DNA from: Andalucia godoyi
Lineage: Eukaryota > Discoba > Jakobea > Jakobida > Andaluciidae
Direction of reading: 5' to 3'
DNA: 64,000 nucleotides
Assembly (NCBI GenBank): GCA_009859145.1
Contig: VRVR01000043.1
Coordinates: 20,721 to 84,720, forward strand
Below are positions 56,723 to 64,000 of this stretch, piece after piece. How positions within the stretch are numbered: the first letter of the stretch is position 1; every line of letters starts with the position of its first letter. A model generated the notes under the pieces. It was not told the DNA's origin. It worked only from the letters and a program-made list of their open reading frames with translations, and searched no databases. The translations under genes were made by a program, and so were the position numbers.

Positions 56723-57100
56723 TTCAGCGAGCAGCACTCAATAGACGATTCTGCAAAGAATAGCACAAGGTGGAGGACAATAATGAAGAATGGAAACAAG
56801 ATGCTCGTGGTTGCGACGACCCTTTGACTGCAAAGCAATCTGCACTGAAGAGTTGGTGCTCGTCCCCGAATAAATAAAAACAAAACAGCATGTGGCTTTG
56901 GATCTGTCTTCGGTGACAGCTTAGCCGATGACGATCAATAATGATTCATGTCTTCGGCGAGCGGAGACACGAGTATTTCTGAATTCTGACAGGCTACGTT
57001 ACAGCGGTTACCTTACATTTTGAAGTTTATGTGCAGTTTCGCAGTGAAAATTCCCTTTCATAGTCCACACGTAGCGCGGCTGGTCCGTTCATCAGCGTGA
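56723..57100. other. Intergenic region upstream of SPO11
   Basis: 378 bp between the SAS-6 stop and the SPO11 start, both on the minus strand. It must hold the SAS-6 3' end and SPO11 promoter. No further gene is apparent. Confidence 0.4.
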
Positions 57101-58948
57101 TCAAGAGCGAGACTTCTGGAGGTACTCGGCAGCAATGGCGGCAGGATCGTTTGCGATTTTATCCGAGGATTCTGCCAGCCGAGTGTACTTTTCAGAGAGC
57201 TGAGCAAAGTCTGCTGGCGATCGGTAGCTCGCATTGGTCGAGAGTGTGTCCAGAGCATTTCTCTGGGGTGGAGTAAAGACCCTTTGCGTAGTCCCGCTCA
57301 GATTCCCACTCGCATTGCCGCCGGGACTGTGCACATTCACCGTCGCGCTCGTCAAGACCGACGACATGTTTGAATTCATCATGTTCGAGCTGTTCGAGTT
57401 CAAATTGGAGTGCATCAGCGGTGAAAGAGAAGAAACACGGCTTAGTCCCTGAACCTTGTTCAACTCAGCAGACAAGTATCGATTGAGTCCTGCAGTCTGC
57501 TCGACATGCTCCCGAATTGCTCGTAGCTCGTCGCTTGCGCGCGCCAGCTGCGTCCTCAGTTCTTCGATTCGTGCATCCCGCTCCTTGATCTTCTCTGCAA
57601 CTCGCGATCTCTCAACGCCGCTTTCTCTCGCCTCTTCCACAAAGCGTGCGATCCGGGCCTCCTGCTCACGACACACTGCAGACTTTGCTTCCACACGCTG
57701 CTTCAGTGCTTCGACAGCGGCGTTCTTCTTCCGAATTGCCTCGTTCGCACGCGCGATCTCCTCGCCCGCAGCCCGCAGCGCATCGTCCTTCTCCTTCATG
57801 TTCTCCTTCATTCCAGCCACAAGTGCATCAAGCTCATCTCTGCGCGCCATCGCCATCGAAAGGACTTCTCGCTGCACTCTTGCACCTTCCTCGGACGCAG
57901 CAAGCCGCGCAGCCACACTGCTTTCGCGCTTCTCGACTTCCCTGCGCGCTTTCTCGCTTTCCTCGAGATCACGCCTCATTGCTGTATTCTCTCGACGAAC
58001 TTCCGAGACAATGCTTTCGGCTCCCACCGCCCTCGACACCATCGCTGCATTCTCCGTCTCCAAGTCCTTGATCCGCGCTTCAAGGTCACCGATTCTTATT
58101 TCATATTCTTTCAACCCCGCATCTTTTCTTGAACATTCTGATCGCGCACGTTCTGCGTGTTCTCGCAGTTCGTTCTTCTCCGTCTCGAATGCCTTTTGAT
58201 ATTCAGATCGCTCCTCGTCCTTCTTCCGAATGATTTCACGAATCGACTCCCGCCTTTCTTCTTCGAATGCGCGCCGCTCTTCAAGAACCGAGAGGTCGCG
58301 CTCTGAAATCTCGGATTGAAGTGTGGCAAGATCAGACTCTAGAGTGGAAATACGCGATGACTGTGCAGCATTCATCGATTCGCTGGCATCCAACATCGAT
58401 CGCAACGACGCCGCAACGGTCGCAAGGTGTCCTGCCAGCGTGGCTGGGGTTGCAGGGGACATCAGCAGCGACAGGCGAGGATAATTCGCATACGCATCGG
58501 ACTCGACAATCGACAGTAACCCTGTTCCAGACGGTGAATCGTCAATCGCAAGCGACGACATGGACGAAACGGACGAATGCTGCTGGTTCAATGCGGTTCC
58601 TGACGGACTTGTCTTTACCGTGAACCGACACGAGTATGTCAAGTTTGAACTGCTTGACGAGGACTGTGCACATACATGCGACGCCATTTCAGACACGAAC
58701 GCTGAGAACCCGTGAAAATCAACATTCAAGTGGTGCGATTCGCGGACTCTTGGGAAGTCGGGTTCTTCCACTGTGCATGTGTAGAGAAAATGCAGATTGG
58801 AAGGATCAGTGAGGCGCAGGCTGTACGCTCGATGAGAAGCTCGATGCAACAATGTCAATGTCAGCGTCAGCGTTCGATGACGGTCTTCGGTCGACGGTAA
58901 ATGCACGCTTGTTTGGATTGGCGCTTCGTACAGGACTTCACTTGACAT
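57101..58948 (-). CDS. SAS6: SAS-6, centriole cartwheel protein
   Basis: 615 aa from the ATG at 58948 (MSSEVLYEAPIQTSVHLPST); no earlier in-frame ATG. The N-terminal globular domain (~1-165) follows the SAS-6 pattern: YSLRLTDPSNLHFLYTCTVE, EPDFPRVRESHHLNVDFHGF, and the closing LLSIVESDAYANYPRLSLLM and ATLAGHLATVA, equivalent to the 'VVETNPFKHLTHLSL' segment of the animal protein. A continuous coiled coil spans ~185-500 and ends in the typical LNRYLSAELNKVQG motif, followed by a Ser/Asn-rich tail and a short end motif (YRSPADFAQLSEKYTRLAES). SAS-6 rings give the cartwheel its ninefold symmetry, so this organism builds centrioles or basal bodies. A long GA repeat lies 85 bp upstream of the start. 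Confidence 0.88.
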   Translation of the reverse strand: MSSEVLYEAPIQTSVHLPSTEDRHRTLTLTLTLLHRASHRAYSLRLTDPSNLHFLYTCTVEEPDFPRVRESHHLNVDFHGFSAFVSEMASHVCAQSSSSSSNLTYSCRFTVKTSPSGTALNQQHSSVSSMSSLAIDDSPSGTGLLSIVESDAYANYPRLSLLMSPATPATLAGHLATVAASLRSMLDASESMNAAQSSRISTLESDLATLQSEISERDLSVLEERRAFEEERRESIREIIRKKDEERSEYQKAFETEKNELREHAERARSECSRKDAGLKEYEIRIGDLEARIKDLETENAAMVSRAVGAESIVSEVRRENTAMRRDLEESEKARREVEKRESSVAARLAASEEGARVQREVLSMAMARRDELDALVAGMKENMKEKDDALRAAGEEIARANEAIRKKNAAVEALKQRVEAKSAVCREQEARIARFVEEARESGVERSRVAEKIKERDARIEELRTQLARASDELRAIREHVEQTAGLNRYLSAELNKVQGLSRVSSLSPLMHSNLNSNSSNMMNSNMSSVLTSATVNVHSPGGNASGNLSGTTQRVFTPPQRNALDTLSTNASYRSPADFAQLSEKYTRLAESSDKIANDPAAIAAEYLQKSRS

Positions 58949-59029
58949 TTTTCCCCTTTCTCGCAATCCTCACGTCCGAATCAATACAGATGGCGCTCTT
59001 TTTGAATGAAGGTATTTTTAAATATTAAC

Positions 59030-59170
<141 letters not shown>

Positions 59171-59301
59171 TTATTGTAAGCCATGCAAAACCAGCAAAAG
59201 GCAAAAGCCGGAAAATGGAAAGGGCTTTTTGGGGGAAAACGGTACTGCTGGGCGGGAAAAAGACACAGAACAGCTCCCGTCCCAGACACCCTTTTTTTAT
59301 G

Positions 59302-60285
59302 TTACGACCGCTGACAATTATGAGCAAGATATCCTGGATAGTCGACTTTTGCGCTGTGGACGTCTGCAGCGCTCAGTTTGCAAAACGTAATTTCTTGATC
59401 CGTGTTACATTCGAGTATGTTCCCAATTGGATCAACAACGAAGGACGGTCCTCCAAGATGGGCAGCGAGAATTCCCGATTTTGGTCTCGAGACGGAGCAA
59501 ATGAACGAGGCTCGGACGATTGCAGAGCCCTGCGAGACTGCCAGCCAGCGTCGCACATAATCCGGGCTGTCTGACGTTGCTCGAGGATGAAAAATCGCGT
59601 CTGTTCTCTGTCGAAGCGGAATGCAGTGGTCCAACCGCATAAGATCCGAGCACAGGACCACGGAGCAAATGAACCCACTGGATTCATCATTCACATCCGT
59701 AGACACTGCTGAAAACGACAGAGAAGAGCCATCCGCGCCTACCTTGATCTTGAAAATCGGCGGCAGGCACGATGTAGAAGACGGAGACCAGTGATACGGT
59801 TCGTAGAAGCCTGGTTCGTTGGGCAGATGCATCTTTTCGTAAGCGCCAACGACCGAACCCGTTGCATCCACGACGACGCCTACGTTGAATGTGCGTTCGG
59901 AATCTGCGACGGTGTGAGAAATGACTTCGTGGTGGCTGCGCGGACTGGGTGCGAACGATGCAAGGAGCGTGGGCAGTGGCGTGGACTCGCATCGCACCAC
60001 AGACGACACAAGGGCCAAACCAGATGTGCGTGCAAGATAGCACAGCACGGATAGAAACAGTGGATTGGAGTCACTGGGGCTGCGTGTCTGTGTTGCAGGC
60101 GACCATTCATTGAACACACACTCGGGAAGCACCGCAAGCAGCGCGCCGGTCATCCGAACATTCTGGAGGACAGCTAGGTACCGCACGACCGCTGGCGACG
60201 ACACCAATTCCGCAAACGACGAGGCTTCTCGAGGAAGCACGCAAACTTGACGGACAAGTGCGATCGGCAGCACACCCGTGCTCAT
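59302..60285 (-). CDS. Carbon-nitrogen hydrolase (nitrilase superfamily)
   Basis: 327 aa from the ATG at 60285. The catalytic triad is visible: E55 in LPECVFNEW, K151 in GAYEKMHLPNEPGF, and C212 in CSVVLCSDLMRLDH. The KMHLP...E segment is typical of amidase-type members. The C-terminal part has the family-typical SAIVRASFICSVSRPKSG and GGPSFVVDPIGNILEC. The domain covers almost the whole protein, as in stand-alone nitrilase/amidase enzymes (260-340 aa). Which subfamily (nitrilase, omega-amidase, carbamoylase) cannot be fixed by eye. The residue after the catalytic Cys is Ser where many members have Tyr or Trp. The substrate is unknown. Confidence 0.82.
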   Translation of the reverse strand: MSTGVLPIALVRQVCVLPREASSFAELVSSPAVVRYLAVLQNVRMTGALLAVLPECVFNEWSPATQTRSPSDSNPLFLSVLCYLARTSGLALVSSVVRCESTPLPTLLASFAPSPRSHHEVISHTVADSERTFNVGVVVDATGSVVGAYEKMHLPNEPGFYEPYHWSPSSTSCLPPIFKIKVGADGSSLSFSAVSTDVNDESSGFICSVVLCSDLMRLDHCIPLRQRTDAIFHPRATSDSPDYVRRWLAVSQGSAIVRASFICSVSRPKSGILAAHLGGPSFVVDPIGNILECNTDQEITFCKLSAADVHSAKVDYPGYLAHNCQRS

Positions 60286-60774
60286 TCTTTTTCTTTTTGT
60301 TCTTTCTTTTTTCTTCCTTCAATCAAAAGAGAACGGGTTGCGGGAGACCAGGGAGAGTGCCCAGAGTTTTGTTTGCGCACTCACGCCCATATTTGAATAA
60401 ATAAAGCAGAACCAACGAATGATAGAATGATGGATGGCTATGGATGCTGCGTTAAAGAGTGTCGAAAATGCGGAGCCTGTGTCACCGGCTGAATTCTGGC
60501 CGAGCGTGCGTAAGCACGAATTCCCTGTGAAACAAACGTGCTAGTGTCGGCCAGTATTGACCGTGTCTGTTTTTGAATACTTCCTTCCGTATGCATGACA
60601 ACGACGTATTATTATTCAACGGTCCGAACTCGAGCAACTCGAAACAAAAACAAAAACAAAAACAAAGAGAGAGACTCGCGGTTCGCGGTTCGCAGTTCGC
60701 AGAAAAAGAAAAGAAAAGAAAAGACAGTCCTCTGGCTCTTATCGCAAGAGGGCGAGAAAAGGTGAAAAAAGAAT
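60286..60774. other. Divergent intergenic region carrying the second dispersed repeat
   Basis: 489 bp between divergent genes. The middle holds repeat copy B (separate entry), flanked by a T/C-rich stretch at 60286-60325 and AAAAC- and AAAAG-type runs at 60645-60730 just before the acetyltransferase gene. No gene is apparent. Confidence 0.5.
60497..60625 (-). repeat. Dispersed repeat, copy B (inverted relative to copy A)
   Basis: Reverse complement of 42301-42427. Positions 60501-60569 are identical over 69 bp to 42355-42423; the remainder is similar with small indels. Unlike copy A, no zinc-ribbon sequence follows: similarity stops at the point where SSKTCGRCG begins in copy A. It lies in a divergent promoter region. 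Confidence 0.85.
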
Positions 60775-61959
60775 ATGAAGAGGCATGCTGCAGAAGAAAC
60801 GCAGCTGTCTGTGCGTGTGCGTGAGTTGACGAATGCGTCCGAGATTGAAAAGCGCGAGACGCTGAATCATTCTCAGTGGCATGGTGGCCGATCGCTTTCT
60901 CACTTTCTGGAAGAAGCAGATGAGACTCGACGGTACGCTTTTCGAAATTGGGTTTTGGAATACGCCGAGTCTGAGGAAGGTGAATCGTGGTCTGTTGGCT
61001 CTTCAATGCAGCTCTACTCCTCGGACGCTGCTCTGTGCCTGGCTGATCGTGGGCGTTCTGGTTCTGGTTCTGGTTCTGAATCGTGCACACATACCATCGC
61101 GCGACTTCATGGATTTGCGTCCTTGTTCACAGAGCCGCGGCAGCGAGGAAAGGGCTTTGCATCGCTTCTGCTGCAAAAATACATGGAACAGGTTGCGAAA
61201 TCCCTGCGCGACCCTTTGCACATCGGGTTTCTGTTTACGGATGTCGGGTATCCAATCTACGAAAAATGCGGGTTCCAACGAGTGCTGGCGGACATCAGGG
61301 ACGTGGAGTTCACGCCCAAGCTGCTGCTGCTGCTGCGGCAGCGGCCTGCCAACAATGAAACGGATGTCGATCTGGATGCATGTGGAATCAGCCGCTTGTT
61401 TGCGGATACCGACGCAGAGGTTCTGGCATCCCAGTGCACGCGATGGTCTTTGGAGCTGCGAAATTCTCTGATGGAGGAGGCGGAGCGCAGCAACAAGGAA
61501 ACAGTGTTGGTGGATCCTATCGTGGGGAAGTGGGGAGACGCACTGAGCACGTCTCTCGTGGAAATTCTTGTGACGCGACACTGCGGAAGCCCAAGACCGT
61601 CGTGCACAGGCGCCCAGTGTGGCAACACCGTGATGTTGTGGGCAGCGAACCAACTGGAATCGGTCCTGCAGATCATGGTTGTCATGTGGGATCCAGCGGA
61701 CCATGCAGAGCAAATCGCACAGGATATGGAATCGCTTGTCAGGTTCGGACGGCATGTGGCTGCTGCAGCCGGGCTTACCGTCTTCAAGTCCTGGATGTCG
61801 AATGTCCATGTGGACCTTGCAGACCGCGTTTGGCCCGTCGCTTCTCAGGGCGGAAAGATCAAAATTCGCGAAAACATGCTCCCCATGATTTCTCTCCGTC
61901 GAGAACCCGCCGCCGGCCCACTGCACTGCCCCTATCTTTCCAAACTCTCTTACTACTGA
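60775..61959 (+). CDS. GNAT acetyltransferase, LYC1-like
   Basis: 394 aa from the ATG at 60775. The N-terminal half is a GNAT domain: RYAFRNWVLEY, SSDAALCLADRG, HTIARLHGFASLFTEPRQRG with acetyl-CoA-binding RQRGKGFASLLLQKY (Q/RxxGxG/A), and GFLFTDVGYPIYEKCGFQRV. The C-terminal half carries a second partner-like domain ending in QGGKIKIRENMLPMISLR. The overall plan resembles the fungal LYC1 (lysine acetyltransferase) family, whose members are about this length. The substrate is uncertain. A GGTTCTGGTTCTGG run at 61060-61077 encodes a Gly/Ser loop. Confidence 0.7.
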   Translation: MKRHAAEETQLSVRVRELTNASEIEKRETLNHSQWHGGRSLSHFLEEADETRRYAFRNWVLEYAESEEGESWSVGSSMQLYSSDAALCLADRGRSGSGSGSESCTHTIARLHGFASLFTEPRQRGKGFASLLLQKYMEQVAKSLRDPLHIGFLFTDVGYPIYEKCGFQRVLADIRDVEFTPKLLLLLRQRPANNETDVDLDACGISRLFADTDAEVLASQCTRWSLELRNSLMEEAERSNKETVLVDPIVGKWGDALSTSLVEILVTRHCGSPRPSCTGAQCGNTVMLWAANQLESVLQIMVVMWDPADHAEQIAQDMESLVRFGRHVAAAAGLTVFKSWMSNVHVDLADRVWPVASQGGKIKIRENMLPMISLRREPAAGPLHCPYLSKLSYY

Positions 61960-62151
61960 GTGTCCGTCGCTCTGATTGGTCCACAACCAAAAAAAAAGGC
62001 GGGGAAGCGGTCGTAGCGAATGCATCCATTGACACGGACAACCCCCCATTCGATTCTCTCCGCTTCCCAGTTCTCTCCGTCCCCGCTTCTTTACCAAGCA
62101 CGCACGGAGGAGCCAAGAAGGGGGAAATCGGTTCAGAGTCCCGGGAAACAA

Positions 62152-62888
62152 ATGGGAGATCGTCATTATTGCAAATTCTGTAATGTATTTATCCAGAATG
62201 ACAAGGTCGTATGTGTGCATGGATCTGCGGGTTTTTCTTTTCTTTTCCATTGCTATTTTCTAACATTGAAAATCGATGATAATGATAATGCTAATGATAA
62301 CAATATGAAATTTGGTAGAGTCGACTTTCGCACGAATCCGGTCATCGACACAAAGAAAATGTCTCCAAGTATTTGGAGAGTGCGTTGAAACATGCAAAGG
62401 AAAAGACAGCAGAGAGCAAGCCCAGAGTCGAGGCGGTGACGCAGCAGTCTCTCGAGCTGCAAGAGCATCTATACGGCATTGCGGCTGCTGCAAATCGAGC
62501 ACCGTTCAGCATCACGAGGAAACCGCCGCCAACGGATGCTCACGCCGACAAGCTAGAGACCAGTTTGACGGAAAAGGAGAAGTGGGATGAAGAACATGTC
62601 CGCTCGTTGTCGTCGTCGGGGGCGTCTGACGCGGCTCGGTTGGTCAACATGGATGAGAACACTGGACTTGGGAAATGGGTGATTGCAGAATCCAAGCATG
62701 CGGCCTCCAGTCCCGCCGAGCCGAGCGCCGTGAAGCACTCCGCTTCTTCACATCCTGATGCCTCTTCTGCTGCCCCAAAGATTAAAATCGTGCTGAAGCC
62801 ACCAGTGAAGACAGACGCTCCAATCACCGGCTCCGACATCAAGCCGAACCCACCCACTGTGTTCAAGCGGCGCAGAACGGACCAATGA
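62152..62888 (+). CDS. U1-type zinc-finger splicing protein, WBP4-like (two exons)
   Basis: Exon 1 is 62152-62208 (MGDRHYCKFCNVFIQNDKV) and exon 2 is 62319-62888, giving 208 aa. Joined, the N-terminus forms a U1/matrin-type C2H2 finger: CKFC in exon 1, then SRLSHESGHRHKENVSKYL in exon 2, closely like WBP4/FBP21 and related spliceosome proteins. A short coiled segment (LESALKHAKEKTAESK) follows. The C-terminus has GLGKWVIAESK and a terminal FKRRRTDQ, reminiscent of the end of such proteins. No WW domains are visible, so the gene is WBP4-like rather than certain WBP4. The family acts in the spliceosome. The exon 2 frame has no ATG that would restore the finger, so the spliced model is needed. 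Confidence 0.8.
62209..62318 (+). other. Spliceosomal intron, 110 nt, phase 0
   Basis: It starts GTATGT and ends TTTGGTAG. A likely branch site CTAAC is at 62260-62264, with an alternative GCTAAT at 62290. The intron contains in-frame stops and is AT-rich. Splicing joins the two halves of a C2H2 finger in frame. It is the only confident intron in this window. Confidence 0.85.
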
Positions 62889-63110
62889 TAAAACGCAGCA
62901 GCTGTAGCCGACACCGCCAGGGTAAAGTCCTTTATTTTTTCTGAATTTCGTTTCCCGCCTTTGAGTCGCGAGCGCGCCCAGCTGGCTGCTGTAGTCCATC
63001 CCTAATTCATCCTTCTTTTTCACACTCGTCCGTTCATTCAATGGTTCGTTCGATCGTTCAGTAGCATTTCGTACTGTCACTGTGGCTGTGGCATTTTATT
63101 GGCGTTTCTT

Positions 63111-63131
63111 CCCCCCCCCCCCCCCCCCCCC
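63111..63131. repeat. Poly-C tract (21 C) next to a start codon
   Basis: Twenty-one consecutive C residues ending two bases before the ATG at 63134 of the final gene. The length may be uncertain because homopolymers are hard to sequence. Confidence 0.95.
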
Positions 63132-63133
63132 AA

Positions 63134-64000
63134 ATGTCGCTGTCTCTGAGCGTGGTGTCGTGCAAAAGGCTTGAAGAACAAGTAGTTCGGCACCTTGATT
63201 CGACGCCTGTGACACAGCGCCTGCAGACCTCGTTTTCATTTCCGCAGTCTGCAAAGCATCCGCTGCATTCCGATGCACGAACGTTTGATTCGCGGTTCCA
63301 GTCCGGGACGTCCGAGACAGAATGCATGGTACAGATTCATGGAAGCGAAGTCACGGTCCACAGAAGCTACGAGAAGGTGTGCGCGCGATTTTCGTACCTT
63401 GAAGTGCCGGTCGATGTCATCATCCACGCAGCTGCACAGAACTTCCTCGTGCTGATGTTCTCCAACCATCTCGTTTTCATCAATCTCTCGTCTTGTGCAG
63501 AGTTCGCGGTGCCTGTTCCGTCGTCTTCGATCATTTCAGTGCTCTCGCTGCCGTCTGTATTGGTCGTCGAGACACGGGAATTGTGGTATGCAATCGTCAA
63601 TCCTCTGTCGGGACTCAAGCCCCTCTACTTGAAGCAGAAGCCCTTGAAGGGAAGAGGCAGAAAGACGTTAGACGGTTCTCAGATGAACTCCGAGACCCCG
63701 TCTCCAGTCGTCTCCAGTGCGCTCTTCTCTGCAATCCAGTATGGAGGCGGTGCATCACAATCCGGAAAGGCTGCGGGAGATGCCCCCGGTTCAGAGTCTC
63801 ATCTTGAGATTTCCACAGACTCAATCCCGGCTTCAGATGCGGAGATGGATGTATCCATTCGGCGAACATCACTGCACAACAAGACAGCGTCTCCGATGCA
63901 GTTGGAGTTCCAGAATCGACCGTCTCTCGGTGCCTCTCCGATCCATCCTGTTTCTGCACCTTCCACGGGACATCGCATGTCAGGCTCTTCGTCTAGAATG
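63134..64000 (+). CDS. Possible APC1, anaphase-promoting complex subunit 1, N-terminal part (3' truncated)
   Basis: The frame opens at the ATG at 63134 (MSLSLSVVSCKRLEEQVVRH), with an in-frame stop at 63062 and no earlier ATG, and stays open to the window end (289 codons). The first ~185 residues look beta-propeller-like: ECMVQIHGSEVTVHRSYEKV, QNFLVLMFSNHLVFINLSSC, PSSSIISVLSLPSVLVVETR, then ELWYAIVNPLSGLKPLYLKQ. The order 'strand, plPf-type turn, GLL-type strand, HPLDEIKP-type motif' matches the N-terminal propeller of APC1. It is followed by a long Ser/Pro-rich loop, as in APC1, where phosphorylation regulates the complex. The identification is tentative because the bulk of the protein is beyond the window. 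Confidence 0.4.
   Translation, partial: MSLSLSVVSCKRLEEQVVRHLDSTPVTQRLQTSFSFPQSAKHPLHSDARTFDSRFQSGTSETECMVQIHGSEVTVHRSYEKVCARFSYLEVPVDVIIHAAAQNFLVLMFSNHLVFINLSSCAEFAVPVPSSSIISVLSLPSVLVVETRELWYAIVNPLSGLKPLYLKQKPLKGRGRKTLDGSQMNSETPSPVVSSALFSAIQYGGGASQSGKAAGDAPGSESHLEISTDSIPASDAEMDVSIRRTSLHNKTASPMQLEFQNRPSLGASPIHPVSAPSTGHRMSGSSSRM

Noticed and set aside
60482-61090. Minus strand ORF through repeat copy B and the 5' end of the acetyltransferase gene
   Set aside because: It is antisense to a well-supported gene and carries Arg/Ser-rich filler. The only shared peptide with copy A comes from the DNA repeat, not from a conserved protein.

Overview
This 64 kb window reads as nuclear DNA of a compact, gene-dense, intron-poor unicellular eukaryote with flagella. 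BBS7 (BBSome) and SAS-6 (centriole cartwheel) point to cilia, SPO11 to meiosis, and U1-type zinc finger, IFRD, CDGSH and PGAP2-like genes to a eukaryotic nucleus. Genes lie on both strands as single units, often convergent or divergent, with no polycistronic layout. Coding regions up to 17 kb are uninterrupted. Only one GT-AG intron is confidently visible (62209-62318). A free-living discobid such as a jakobid would fit, but that is inference; nothing here fixes the species.

Layout. 1-6.5 kb: 3' end of a large-subunit catalase, a TMEM256/DUF423 membrane protein, a thioredoxin-fold protein, a 923-aa helical-repeat protein with a PP1-docking-like motif, and a winged-helix plus PIN-like protein. 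6.5-23.6 kb: one giant gene (5,668 aa) for a type I membrane protein with about 3,000 residues of GCC2/GCC3 cysteine-rich repeats outside and about 2,400 residues of repeated coiled coil inside. 24.7-32 kb: two unknown proteins, a PGAP2/Frag1-like membrane protein, a coiled-coil protein and a catalytic-core cystathionine beta-synthase. 33-38 kb: a 1,697-aa multi-pass membrane protein with ankyrin-like, LRR-like and propeller-like parts and an acidic tail. 39-45 kb: BBS7, a TnpB/Fanzor-type zinc-ribbon relic beside a dispersed repeat, IFRD and a CDGSH protein. 46-55 kb: a membrane-anchored isochorismatase-fold protein with nine glycosylation-rich tandem repeats, a membrane-anchored sedolisin and a cytosolic aconitase/IRP1-like protein. 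55-64 kb: SPO11, SAS-6, a nitrilase-family enzyme, the second copy of the dispersed repeat, a LYC1-like acetyltransferase, a WBP4-like splicing protein with an intron, and the 5' part of a possible APC1.

The genes do not form one pathway. Themes are cilium and centriole biology, meiosis and cell cycle, peroxide and sulfur/iron metabolism, and large surface proteins. The most notable observations are the frameshifted Fanzor-like zinc ribbon abutting a 69-bp sequence that recurs identically about 18 kb away in inverted orientation; the roughly 100-130-residue repeat in the tail of the giant receptor-like protein; simple-sequence tracts just upstream of several start codons; and an Asn in the Toprim DxD motif of SPO11.
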